From the NCBI GenBank assembly GCA_023441965.1, contig JAEZNB010000029.1, positions 1-35,286 of the forward strand: a stretch of DNA of 35,286 bases. The letters run 5' to 3'. The position numbers and the translations under genes are program-made. The notes beneath the pieces are model-generated. The model was not told where the DNA came from. It ran no database searches and saw nothing but the letters and a program-made list of their open reading frames with translations. Positions 7,930-16,214 of this stretch are shown here, one piece after another (within the stretch, counting starts at the first letter, position 1; every line of letters starts with the position of its first letter). This stretch comes from Bacillota bacterium. Lineage in GTDB: Bacteria > Bacillota > Clostridia > Lachnospirales > Lachnospiraceae.

Positions 7930-9794
7930 AGAGCACCTCCCTCAAAGCATATCCCGCCACCGAAGGCTTTCGCTCCGCAGTTATAACAGGTCTGTCTGCA
8001 ATTGGGTGTCACCTTTTCTCCCTTTGCCCGCTTATATTCCCGCAACAGGAACTCCTTGGTTACACCGGTATCTATGAAATCCCAGGGGAAAATCTCATCT
8101 TCGTCTCGTTCTCTACTGTTGTAGAATTCTATGGAGATCCCATTCTTCTCAAAGGCTCCCATCCATTTCTCATATTGGAAATGCTCACTCCAGGAATCAA
8201 AGAGGCAGCCTGACTGATAGGCATCATAAATGACCTGACTCAATCTGCGGTCTCCTCTGGCGAGCACTCCCTCCAACACACTTAATTCTGCCTCATGCCA
8301 GTTGAACCTGATGCTCTTCTTGTTCAGCTGCTCGTTGAATTTAGACCGAAGGAAACGCTGCTTACCGATATATTCCTCGGCTGTATCCATTCTGCTCCAC
8401 TGGAAGGGAGTAAAGGGCTTGGGCACAAAGAAGGAGGTACTGGAAACGATGCTTACCTTACCGTTTCTCTGATCCTTTGGTATCTTATAATATTCTCTGG
8501 CAATCAGCTCAGATAGGAGGGCGATGCCTTCGATATCCTCTAAGGTTTCTGTCGGAAGTCCCATCATAAAGTAAAGCTTCACACGGTTCCAACCGCTTTG
8601 GAAGGCCTCCGAAGCCCCCTTAAGGATGGCTTCCTCGGTCAGACCCTTGTTAATGACATCCCTAAGCCGCTGTGTTCCTGCCTCCGGTGCGAAGGTCAGA
8701 CTGCTCTTTCTGACATCCTGTACCTTGCTCATGACATCCAGGGCAAAGGCATCGATTCTTAGGGAGGGCAGAGAGATATTCACACCCTTTGGTCCGAATT
8801 CTTCAATCAGATAATAAACCAGCTCCTGCAGACCCGAATAATCGCTGGAGCTTAAGGAGCTCAAGGAAATCTCCTCATGGCCGGTGGATTGCAGCATCTC
8901 ATGGGCACAGCGCTTCAGATATTCCAGGTCCCGCTCTCTGGTCGGCCGATAGATCATGCCTGCCTGGCAGAAGCGGCAGCCTCGGATACAGCCCCTCTGT
9001 ATCTCCAGAACCACACGGTCCTGGGTTGCCTTAATAAAGGGTACCAGGGGCTTGGTCGGATAATAGGCTTCGCTTAAATTCATTTCCACCTGCTTCTTTA
9101 CCTTGTCGGGCGCGTCGGCATCCTTCTTCGTAAAGCCTGCAATGGTACCGTCTTCCTTATATTCCACCTCATAAAGGGAGGGCACATACATTCCTTCTAC
9201 CTGTGACACCCGCCTTAAGAATTCCTTTCTGGATAAGCCCTGCCTCCTGCATTCCTTATAGAGGTCCAGAATCTCATCATAGACCGTTTCCCCTTCTCCG
9301 ATATAGAAGAAGTCAAAGAAATCCGCAATCGGTTCGGGATTATAGCTGCAAGGTCCGCCGCCGAGCACGATCGGATGCTCCTCGCTTCTGTCCTTCGCAT
9401 AGAGCGGTATCTGTGACAGCTCCAGCACCTGAAGAATATTCGTATAGCTCATCTCATATTGCAGGGTAATGCCCAGGAAATCAAAGTTCTTCACAGGCTC
9501 CTGACTTTCCAGTGCAAAAAGAGGGATATTACGCTCCCTCATCAGCTTGTCCAGATCCACCCAAGGTGAATAGACTCTTTCACACCAGGTATCCTCCCTG
9601 CGGTTTAAGATATCATATAATATCTGAATTCCCAGATGGGACATACCGATCTCATACACATCCGGGAAGCACATGCAAAAGCGGATCTCAACTTCTATCG
9701 GATTCTTCATCCGTATATTTACCTCCCCGCCGATATATCGGGCAGGTTTTTCCACGGACAATAAAATATCGTCCGTTAATGCCAGCTTGTTCAT
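7926..9794 (-). CDS. TIGR03960 family B12-binding-type radical SAM protein
   Basis: A 622-residue radical SAM enzyme. The N-terminal half has a cobalamin-binding-like fold region (PDVYEIGMSHLGIQILYDIL, about residues 44-63, and IVLGGGPCSYNPEP near 142-155). The radical SAM core has the [4Fe-4S] cysteines 269, 273 and 276 in CIRGCRFC, and the extreme C-terminus carries a further Cys cluster (CRQTCYNCGAKAFGGGIC). The start at 9794 follows AAGGAAAGGACC, and a promoter at 9826-9854 would put the transcript start just upstream; the longer in-frame extension to 9854 would overlap that promoter. It is coupled to TIGR03936. The substrate is not known. Confidence 0.93.
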   Translation of the reverse strand: MNKLALTDDILLSVEKPARYIGGEVNIRMKNPIEVEIRFCMCFPDVYEIGMSHLGIQILYDILNRREDTWCERVYSPWVDLDKLMRERNIPLFALESQEPVKNFDFLGITLQYEMSYTNILQVLELSQIPLYAKDRSEEHPIVLGGGPCSYNPEPIADFFDFFYIGEGETVYDEILDLYKECRRQGLSRKEFLRRVSQVEGMYVPSLYEVEYKEDGTIAGFTKKDADAPDKVKKQVEMNLSEAYYPTKPLVPFIKATQDRVVLEIQRGCIRGCRFCQAGMIYRPTRERDLEYLKRCAHEMLQSTGHEEISLSSLSSSDYSGLQELVYYLIEEFGPKGVNISLPSLRIDAFALDVMSKVQDVRKSSLTFAPEAGTQRLRDVINKGLTEEAILKGASEAFQSGWNRVKLYFMMGLPTETLEDIEGIALLSELIAREYYKIPKDQRNGKVSIVSSTSFFVPKPFTPFQWSRMDTAEEYIGKQRFLRSKFNEQLNKKSIRFNWHEAELSVLEGVLARGDRRLSQVIYDAYQSGCLFDSWSEHFQYEKWMGAFEKNGISIEFYNSRERDEDEIFPWDFIDTGVTKEFLLREYKRAKGEKVTPNCRQTCYNCGAKAFGGGICFEGGAL

Positions 9795-9825
9795 TTTGAT
9801 GGTCCTTTCCTTTTTTCTAACCGTT

Positions 9826-9854
9826 ATTATAACTGAAAAAAGGAGAAAACACAA
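9826..9854 (-). promoter_or_regulatory. Sigma-A promoter for TIGR03960-TIGR03936-rng-ybaK
   Basis: TTGTGT (9849-9854) and TATAAT (9826-9831) on the minus strand are separated by 17 bases. Transcription would begin about 25 bases before the TIGR03960 ATG at 9794. Confidence 0.72.
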
Positions 9855-9881
9855 CGCAAAAGCAATTACATTCTATTTGGC

Positions 9882-10478
9882 CTACTTCAGCCAGGATACA
9901 ATCAAATCCTCCAAGGCAGCCAGACTATCCTTCCCTCTGACAAATTCCTCGACAGTCTGGAAGGAGAAGCTCCCGATCTTCATTTTAAACTTATCGATCA
10001 GGAAGATACTTAGGAAGATCATAATGGCGCAGATTGTGCGGATCATCAGGGAGCGGTAGGCTGCAGCCTCCAGGCTGGAATCCTCCTCTGACACAGGCCT
10101 GTAAATCTGCTCTTCCCTCTTTTTCTTCTTGGGAGAAAGCGCCGGATGCAGAAGCTCACTCTCTTCCATCCCGGTCCCGATTCCTCTGGAGATTGACGGG
10201 CTGACATTCATCTGCCTTAAGCAGGCTTCCCTCGCCTGTCTGATGTATTCTGCTCTGGACAGGGGCGGGAAGGCCGGTTCTGCCTCCTCCTTGCTTATTA
10301 CTGCATGGCTGTTTCTGCCCTCTCTTACTCTGAAGGTCCCCTCAAGGACAGCGTTGTTATGTTCTGCCGCTTCCTTATCCTCAAGTACTCTGCCGGAAGC
10401 AAATAAATTCTCATTGATATGATTCGATAGATTTCTTTCAATCTGGTGTACGATTCTATCCTCCGCATTGGCATCCAT
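9882..10478 (-). CDS. Unrecognised single-pass membrane protein, 198 aa
   Basis: I do not recognise a family. The 198-residue protein has a long hydrophilic N-terminal region (about 1-143), rich in charged residues and including a KKKKRE basic patch near residue 117-122. One hydrophobic segment follows (IRTICAIMIFLSIFLI, about 145-162), then a short tail of about 35 residues. The basic patch before the segment suggests that the N-terminus is cytoplasmic. AGGAGGG stands at a good distance before the ATG at 10478. It ends 88 bases before the TIGR03960 start and runs in the same direction, but that operon has its own promoter. The layout recalls the front half of SpoIVFA-type proteins encoded near rplU in Bacillus, but the peptidase-like domain is missing and I would not name it so. 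Confidence 0.75.
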   Translation of the reverse strand: MDANAEDRIVHQIERNLSNHINENLFASGRVLEDKEAAEHNNAVLEGTFRVREGRNSHAVISKEEAEPAFPPLSRAEYIRQAREACLRQMNVSPSISRGIGTGMEESELLHPALSPKKKKREEQIYRPVSEEDSSLEAAAYRSLMIRTICAIMIFLSIFLIDKFKMKIGSFSFQTVEEFVRGKDSLAALEDLIVSWLK

Positions 10479-10499
10479 AACATTCCCTCCTCTTTACCC

Positions 10500-10820
10500 C
10501 GGATCGGGCAAACATCATCCCGCCTAAGGATGCTTGTATTGTCACTTCATTATATTGGATCAGAGCAGAAACTATTCCGGGAATCTCCCGGTGATAATCC
10601 TCATTTTTATGTCCCGAAAAAATAATCATGGTAAAATGGTAAGGAAATATTACATAATATATTTATGGTAATTGCTCTGCTTCTTATCACTGACTATTCT
10701 CCTATTATTTCCATGTGAGGATGGGTATATTCCTTCTATATCCGAATGACTCGTGAAAAGCTATCCCTAAAATTGCTGTAAAATTTATCTATAGATAAAA
10801 TGACCCGGAGCAAAATAATC
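10500..10820. other. Intergenic region without a gene, two small palindromes
   Basis: No plausible reading frame was found on either strand. It contains a small CCGGG/CCCGG hairpin (10577-10591) and a perfect 16-bp palindrome TTTATCTATAGATAAA (10784-10799) just beyond the terminator of the response regulator gene. A lone TATAAT on the minus strand (10549-10554) could belong to the promoter of the 198-aa gene, but no matching -35 box is visible. Confidence 0.5.
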
Positions 10821-10845
10821 AAAAAACAGGCCTAATAAAGGCCTG
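10821..10845 (-). terminator. Rho-independent terminator after the response regulator gene
   Basis: A 7-bp GC-rich stem (CAGGCCT at 10827-10833, AGGCCTG at 10839-10845) is followed on the minus strand by six T. It ends the ABC transporter/two-component operon. Confidence 0.93.
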
Positions 10846-10877
10846 CCTCCCGGTTCACTTCCATGCTTACCTACAGC

Positions 10878-11507
10878 TCATTCATGATTCTTCAGATACT
10901 TCACTGCGATCTGTGTCCGGTGCTCCAGTCCGGTCTTCTCCAGAATGGTGCTGATGTGATTTCTGACCGTACCGTTGGTGAGGTAGAGCTTCTCCCCAAT
11001 CTCTTTATTGGATAAGCCCTCTGCAATCAGCTTGACGATCTCCATTTCTCTCGGAGATAACATCAGCTCGAATACCTTACTGCCACCGGCTCCTGCAGAC
11101 ACCCTGGTTCGGATAAACTCCAGAATATCTGCCTGGAAGACTGTTCCACCGCTGTTTATGACATGGATTGCTGACAGGATCCGTTCTGCAGGGCTGTTCT
11201 TTAATATATAACCGTTTACTCCTGCCTTGAGGGCACGCAGAATCAGGTCCGGTTCATCAAAGGTAGTCAGCAGCAAGGGCTTAGACAGCTTGGAAGCCAT
11301 CATCTCCGCAGCCGCCTGAATACCATCCATCCCCGGCATACGGATATCCAGCATCGTAACATCAGGCTGATAGCGCCTTGCAAGCTCCAGTGCCTGACTG
11401 CCGTCCGAAGCCGCCTCCAGAAATTCCATATCAGGCTGGGTCTCGATGATCATTCTTAAGCCTTCCCTGATGATGGCATCATCATCCGCAATTAATATTC
11501 TTATCAT
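10878..11507 (-). CDS. NarL/FixJ-type response regulator
   Basis: A 209-residue response regulator. The receiver domain (about 1-120) shows the acidic pocket DDD at 8-10, the phosphoacceptor Asp54 in MLDIRMPGMDG, and LTTFDE and LKNSPAE at the switch Thr and Lys positions. The C-terminal LuxR-type helix-turn-helix (about 145-205) reads LSPREMEIVKLIAEGLSNKEIGEKL with GTVRNHISTIL. It is the last gene of a five-gene unit, 67 bases after its kinase. It probably regulates the ABC genes of the same operon, perhaps through the palindromes at 16104-16143. Confidence 0.95.
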   Translation of the reverse strand: MIRILIADDDAIIREGLRMIIETQPDMEFLEAASDGSQALELARRYQPDVTMLDIRMPGMDGIQAAAEMMASKLSKPLLLTTFDEPDLILRALKAGVNGYILKNSPAERILSAIHVINSGGTVFQADILEFIRTRVSAGAGGSKVFELMLSPREMEIVKLIAEGLSNKEIGEKLYLTNGTVRNHISTILEKTGLEHRTQIAVKYLKNHE

Positions 11508-11574
11508 AGTTTATTTGCCTTTCTGTAATATTCCTATGTATCCACCGAATACCATCTGTAGCTGTAGCCCTTTT

Positions 11575-12690
11575 TTAATAGGTAAAAATATTCGTAACAC
11601 AGAAGCCCTTCTCTCCCTTGGAGAAGAAACAGCGGCCCTTGGCCTTCACCGTTCTCTCTTCAATTGCCTCCAGACCTACATCCTTCTCAAAGCCTTCCTC
11701 TGACTTTCCGTTGTCCTTATATTCAACCTTAATGATCTTCTTATATACCTCAATATTCAGGATAAATTCCGTGGCATTGGAATGCTTCAGCAGATTCGTC
11801 AGGCATTCCTTCAGATTATCATGGATACAGACCCATATATCCAGGCTGATTTGATTCAGGTCTCCGATGGTTTTCAGATAAACCGTTCTGTTATAGGTGA
11901 CCTTGAACTCCTCCAGTATGGCAGTAACCTCGTTGATCCCCAGCAGATATCGGTCTGCCCGCTCTTCCCTTAAGGCGGTACGAATCTCGTCGACCCCCTC
12001 CCGCAGATTATTCACAGCCTTTTGTACATTCTCAGCCGCTTTCTCCGGATGCTCCTTCATGACCAGCAGAGCTGCCTCCAGCATGATGATGCTGCCTGAA
12101 ATACCATGACCGATCTGATCATGGAGCCGGGCTGCAATTCGGTTTCTTTCTTCCACAGAAGCCGTATGCTTTAAGGTTTTAATCAAGCCCTTCAGATCCT
12201 TCAGCTTCTCATCCAGCCCGCTGATGGTCTCCTTCTGGCTCTCATTGACTTCCCTGTAGTCAGCCAGCTGCATCAGCAGAAGCCTTGCCAGCATCGTCAT
12301 CAGAAGCAGAATAAGGGAGAGAGCTATGTTCTCCTTCGTTGGCAGGAAGATAAAGACGGAAAGCAGTATGGCTACAGAAAGAATCTGATAAAATTGCTTT
12401 CCTGTGGTTGTCAGGTCAAATAAATGCATCAGCAGCATGACATACAAGGGATATAGGAGGTCCAGACCAATCCCGAAGCAGGCTACGAAGCTGGAAAGAG
12501 CCAAAATAATGACCAGCCTTCTTATCTTAAAGACACGCTGAAACAGAAGCTCCGCACAAAATACGCAGGCAAAGCTAAGGGCCGATATGATCATGAAGAC
12601 CATATCGGCTTTCTCGCTGTCTGCAATCAGGAAGGACACAATCACTGCTGCCAGCTTCGCCATCAGGAAGAGGAAGGGTTTATCAATCAT
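11575..12690 (-). CDS. Membrane sensor histidine kinase (HisKA_3 type)
   Basis: A 371-residue kinase with about five to six N-terminal membrane segments (residues 5-140) and almost no extracellular loop. A coiled-coil linker follows, then the HisKA_3 dimerisation helix with phospho-acceptor His190 in RIAARLHDQIGHGISGS. The C-terminal ATPase region keeps an N-box-like NLKECLTNLLKHSNA, but the G1 box reads DNGKS rather than DxGxG, so ATP binding could be altered. The lack of a sensing domain fits intramembrane-sensing kinases that work with ABC exporters. AAGGAG precedes the ATG. It lies 58 bases after the second permease gene and 67 before the response regulator. Confidence 0.93.
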   Translation of the reverse strand: MIDKPFLFLMAKLAAVIVSFLIADSEKADMVFMIISALSFACVFCAELLFQRVFKIRRLVIILALSSFVACFGIGLDLLYPLYVMLLMHLFDLTTTGKQFYQILSVAILLSVFIFLPTKENIALSLILLLMTMLARLLLMQLADYREVNESQKETISGLDEKLKDLKGLIKTLKHTASVEERNRIAARLHDQIGHGISGSIIMLEAALLVMKEHPEKAAENVQKAVNNLREGVDEIRTALREERADRYLLGINEVTAILEEFKVTYNRTVYLKTIGDLNQISLDIWVCIHDNLKECLTNLLKHSNATEFILNIEVYKKIIKVEYKDNGKSEEGFEKDVGLEAIEERTVKAKGRCFFSKGEKGFCVTNIFTY

Positions 12691-12748
12691 TGCTTACTCC
12701 TTGTTCATGTATATGACACTGATCTATTACTTTATAATCCGTATAGAC

Positions 12749-13894
12749 TTATTTGCTTTTATTCCCTTGGGAGAACAGAACTGCTCCGATCAAAAAGGTC
12801 AAGAGGGTAAACAGAGTCAGGATGATAATGTTGGGCATGATATTCGCATTCCGATCCGCCTGGAGCGCCTTGAAGGTCTCCATAAACCAGTATTGGGGTA
12901 CGATTCTCGCCAGATTCTGCAGACTCTGAGGTGCAAGGTCCAGGGGGAAATATGCGCCTCCCAGGATACAGCCGATTGTGGAAAAACCCATACTGGCTGC
13001 TCCCACAGCAGGCTTCGATTTCGCCCACAGGGCGATGACTATGGCAAAGGAGATCGTGAAGAGGGAGAAGAGGAACATCATAAATACCAGCAAGCCTAAG
13101 GGGAAGCCGATGTCCATGCCTGCAAGCCAGATATATCCGCAATAAACAATGATCTCAAGTACACAGACAATCATCCCAAAGATTCCGGTACCAAAGATAT
13201 ATTGCGCCGGCTTCACCGGTGATATCTTCACTCTCTGAAATACTCCCGAGACGTAATCCTCAACAACAAGGAAGGATATGATGATGCTTAGACCGAATAC
13301 CAGCATCAAGTAAAATCCGATGGAATTGATGAAGCCTTCCTTCTCCTTCATCAGCTTCTTATCCAATTGCTTCGCAGCTGTCTGGCTGATTGCTACGGTT
13401 TCTGTCCCGTATTCTGCAAGCAGGTGATCAAAGACCTCCTTCTCTCCGCCCGCATTCAGGGACAGCAGATGGATGCTTTGCATATAGCTGTTCAGATTCG
13501 CCTCCAGAAAGGCGGCGTTCTCATAATCATTCAGGGAGGTAACCGTCAGGTCCTGCTGCTTGCCGGAAGCTGCGCTCTCATAGAAGCCCTCCGGTATCTC
13601 TATTATAACTGATATATTCTTTTCAATCAACTGAACTGATAATTCTTCATAGGTCCGCTCAGTCATCAATTCGTAATCCAGCTCCTCTGTCAGGTACACC
13701 TGAAAGTCGGTGGACAGCTTGCTCCGATCCCGGTCGATCATCCCGACTGCAATCTTAGAAAGCTTGATATCTGTTGCCAGGTTACCCATTACAACCAGAA
13801 GGAAGCAGAGTATCACTCCTCCGAATATTGATAAGGAGAGGAAGAGCTTATTTCTTTTCATATTGTTGACTGCTAACAGTAAGATATTTTTCAT
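12749..13894 (-). CDS. ABC-2 type transporter permease (second subunit)
   Basis: A 381-residue ABC-2 family membrane subunit. There is one N-terminal membrane segment (about 17-40), a long extracytoplasmic domain (about 45-215) and a C-terminal bundle of five segments with the family-like LGGAYFPLDLAPQSLQNLARIVPQYWF loop. The start at 13894 is used because GGAGGAGG precedes it and the ATG overlaps the stop of the first permease gene by four bases. It is likely to form a heterodimer with that permease to export a lipophilic compound or peptide. Confidence 0.92.
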   Translation of the reverse strand: MKNILLLAVNNMKRNKLFLSLSIFGGVILCFLLVVMGNLATDIKLSKIAVGMIDRDRSKLSTDFQVYLTEELDYELMTERTYEELSVQLIEKNISVIIEIPEGFYESAASGKQQDLTVTSLNDYENAAFLEANLNSYMQSIHLLSLNAGGEKEVFDHLLAEYGTETVAISQTAAKQLDKKLMKEKEGFINSIGFYLMLVFGLSIIISFLVVEDYVSGVFQRVKISPVKPAQYIFGTGIFGMIVCVLEIIVYCGYIWLAGMDIGFPLGLLVFMMFLFSLFTISFAIVIALWAKSKPAVGAASMGFSTIGCILGGAYFPLDLAPQSLQNLARIVPQYWFMETFKALQADRNANIMPNIIILTLFTLLTFLIGAVLFSQGNKSK

Positions 13895-14997
13895 CGTTCC
13901 TCCTCCTTTCTGCTGAAGGCAAATGCGCCGATTGCCAGCATAAGGATCGTAATGGCAAGACCTGTCAGTATGACTGAAGTACATTTTTCATAACGGCCGA
14001 AGACGGTAAGGTCAAAGGCTGCCTGCTGGATCTGATAAATCGGCATCTTATCGGACACTCCGCTGATATTGACTTCCTTGGAATAAGTCCCCGAAATGAA
14101 CATCATCACCCATAAAATCGGAAAGATGACTGCCATGGGATTTGCCTTTAGGAACAAGCCTACCACCGCTCCGATGGAGATCATCGTTAAGGTAACGATG
14201 AAGAACATTGCGAAGAGATAGAGGTTTTGGGTCCAGGTAGCTGCATAGCTTGCATGGAATACAAAGACACTGCATACCATGATGATCGAAATCTGCAGAA
14301 GGACCTGTGGCACCAGACCAAGGATTTTTGCCAGGAAGAGGACCGCTTTATTCTTGGGAGCAATCAGGAGCCGATTGATGGTCCTGTTCTGCCTTTCTCC
14401 GGAGAAGGCTGTGGAACCCAGAATAACACTCATAAAGCAGACCATAACCATCATGGTGATTGCATAATAGTCCAGCATGGTTCTATTCGCGCCTAAATCC
14501 TTCTGCTTCACATAATCTGTCTGCTCTCCCGCACCTATGGGGAAAGTATTTGGAATTGTCTTCAGGATGGACACATAGGCCTTGTTCATCTGGACGAAGC
14601 CGTTCATCATCGCACCTACCGTGCGGTTCTTTATATGATTGCTTCCTTCAAAGATATTAATTTGCATCGGATCCCCGGTAAACTCAACCACGGCAGTGAG
14701 CTCATCTCTTCCGACCAGCATTTTCGAGGCTTCCAGATCTGCAGACCGCCTGAAGCTGATGTTCTTCTCATCCTCCAGAGCCGCGATAAAGCTTAAGACG
14801 GCTATGGTATTGGGTTCCTGCACCGTATCCATAACATAATGGATCTTAATTTCACCGATGGCTTCCTCCGCCTGATCCATAGACACCAGCAGATTGCCCA
14901 ACAAAAAGATCAGGATCACCGGAAACATCAGGAAAAAGAATAGATTCGTCTTCTCCCTTAGGAAATCCTTCATTTCCTTTATAATAATCTGTATCAT
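13891..14997 (-). CDS. ABC-2 type transporter permease (first subunit)
   Basis: A 368-residue ABC-2 permease with the same plan as its neighbour: an amphipathic N-terminus MIQIIIKEMKDFLREK, a first membrane segment at about 18-38, a large extracellular domain, then a C-terminal bundle of five segments that includes VMVCFMSVILGSTAFSGERQNRTINR. GGAGG precedes the ATG at 14997. It starts 37 bases after the ATPase gene and overlaps the next permease by four bases. The sequence is clearly different from the second permease, so the pair is not a recent duplication. Confidence 0.92.
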   Translation of the reverse strand: MIQIIIKEMKDFLREKTNLFFFLMFPVILIFLLGNLLVSMDQAEEAIGEIKIHYVMDTVQEPNTIAVLSFIAALEDEKNISFRRSADLEASKMLVGRDELTAVVEFTGDPMQINIFEGSNHIKNRTVGAMMNGFVQMNKAYVSILKTIPNTFPIGAGEQTDYVKQKDLGANRTMLDYYAITMMVMVCFMSVILGSTAFSGERQNRTINRLLIAPKNKAVLFLAKILGLVPQVLLQISIIMVCSVFVFHASYAATWTQNLYLFAMFFIVTLTMISIGAVVGLFLKANPMAVIFPILWVMMFISGTYSKEVNISGVSDKMPIYQIQQAAFDLTVFGRYEKCTSVILTGLAITILMLAIGAFAFSRKEEER

Positions 14998-15034
14998 ATT
15001 ATCCTCCGATTTATTTCATATTAACGAACCTTCG

Positions 15035-15979
15035 CTACCTTAACTCATGACCGGTCAGGGTCAGGAAGAGGGTATCGAGATTCGGAACCTCCGAGTTGAT
15101 GCTGATGATCGGGAGCTTATGGGCCATAAACTGCTCCACGAACTTCGTGATATTGTCCTCAGCCGTAGAGATATCAATACGGATGTTATTCTCTTCCGCC
15201 CTAACTCCCTTGACACCGGGCAGCAGCCTTTGATTCGAGATAAAGTCCTCCAGCTTGAAGCCATAAGGGAATCTGGTCTCGATGGATATGGATTGAACGT
15301 CGGTAACCAGGGATACCAGCTCGGCCTTGGTACCGATTGCTACCATCCGTCCCCGGTCAATGATGGCGATTCTGTCACAGATCTCTTCTACCTCATTCAT
15401 ATAATGGGAGGTATAGATGATGGTGGCTCCACGGTCTCTTAAGAGGCGGATGGAATTCAGAATATGCTCTCTGGACTGGGCATCTACACCGACTGTCGGT
15501 TCATCCAATACAATCAGCAAAGGTGCATGAGCGATTCCACAGGCAATATTCAGTCTTCTTCTCATACCGCCGGACATCTGCTTCGGCTTCATCTTCAGCT
15601 TGTCGGAAAGACCTACGAATTCCAGAGCTTCCTTGGCCATCTCATTCAGCTTCCTGCCCTTGATACCATAGAGGGAGGCGAAGAATTTTACATTCTCCAG
15701 TGCCGTCAGGTGGTCATATACTGCGATATCCTGCGGAACCATGCCGATCAGCTGTTTGATTTTCATTTTATCCTTACGGATTTCCAACCCATCAATCTGT
15801 ATATCCCCCTTATCAAAGTCCACCAGGGTGGTCAGTACACTCAAGGTGGTACTTTTTCCCGCTCCATTCGGACCCAGGAGACCGAAGATCTCACCCTTCT
15901 CCACAGTGAAGCTCAAATGATCCACCGCACAGAGCTCTCCATATTTCTTCAATAAATTCTGTACCTTTACATAAGACAT
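15035..15979 (-). CDS. ABC transporter ATP-binding protein (drug/lipid exporter type)
   Basis: A 314-residue ABC ATPase with Walker A GPNGAGKS at 36-43, a VPQD Q-loop near 81-84, the signature MSGGMRRRLN (135-144) and Walker B LLIVLDEP with Asp159/Glu160. It continues with a C-terminal extension of about 90 residues, typical of CcmA/NatA/DrrA-like exporters. The start at 15979 has GGAGGAA eight bases upstream; an in-frame ATG at 15994 would contain that site. It is the first gene of the operon ATPase-permease-permease-kinase-regulator. That gene content resembles the Bacillus LnrJKLMN (YfiJKLMN) linearmycin-resistance system, which I infer as the closest functional analogue. Confidence 0.95.
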   Translation of the reverse strand: MSYVKVQNLLKKYGELCAVDHLSFTVEKGEIFGLLGPNGAGKSTTLSVLTTLVDFDKGDIQIDGLEIRKDKMKIKQLIGMVPQDIAVYDHLTALENVKFFASLYGIKGRKLNEMAKEALEFVGLSDKLKMKPKQMSGGMRRRLNIACGIAHAPLLIVLDEPTVGVDAQSREHILNSIRLLRDRGATIIYTSHYMNEVEEICDRIAIIDRGRMVAIGTKAELVSLVTDVQSISIETRFPYGFKLEDFISNQRLLPGVKGVRAEENNIRIDISTAEDNITKFVEQFMAHKLPIISINSEVPNLDTLFLTLTGHELR

Positions 15980-16103
15980 ATTTGATTCCTCCATTTAACA
16001 CTATTTAAGGAAATGCGAAGCATCCCATTCCTTTTGCTCGCAAATACCTAAGTTCGACTTACTGCTTCATGTCATTATCATAAACAAAGCGGTTAAATTA
16101 TGG

Positions 16104-16124
16104 AAGTTACTGCAGTGATAACTT
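16104..16124. promoter_or_regulatory. Imperfect palindrome in the divergent intergenic region
   Basis: AAGTTA (16104-16109) and TAACTT (16119-16124) flank a 9-base centre that itself holds ACTGCAGT. It lies between the ABC operon and the acyltransferase gene, close to the better palindrome at 16128-16143. It is a candidate regulator site or part of the same operator. Confidence 0.35.
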
Positions 16125-16127
16125 TGC

Positions 16128-16143
16128 TATGACAAATGTCATA
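16128..16143. promoter_or_regulatory. Perfect palindrome TATGACA-AA-TGTCATA, probable response regulator operator
   Basis: Perfect 7-bp arms separated by two bases, with an imperfect extension to GCTAT/ATAGC outside. The form ATGACA-N2-TGTCAT is what I recall for DesR/YvfU-like NarL-family regulators in Bacillus; that recollection was not checked. It lies 148 bases upstream of the ABC ATPase start and 24 bases upstream of the -10 box of the divergent acyltransferase gene, so it could control both. Confidence 0.6.
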
Positions 16144-16164
16144 TAGCTGAAAGCATATTTGTAA

Positions 16165-16173
16165 TGGTATAAT
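16165..16173 (+). promoter_or_regulatory. Extended -10 promoter of the acyltransferase gene
   Basis: TGGTATAAT at 16165-16173 is an extended -10 element. No good -35 box lies 16-18 bases upstream, which fits either extended -10 use or activation from the palindrome at 16128-16143. Confidence 0.55.
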
Positions 16174-16214
16174 CAGGTAAATGTCGGACTGTTCAGAAAG
16201 GTATGTAAAAAATC

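Noticed and set aside
15980..16103. Sigma-A promoter for the ABC operon
   Set aside because: CATAAT and GATAAT can be found, but none has a -35 box at suitable spacing; the promoter may depend on the response regulator.
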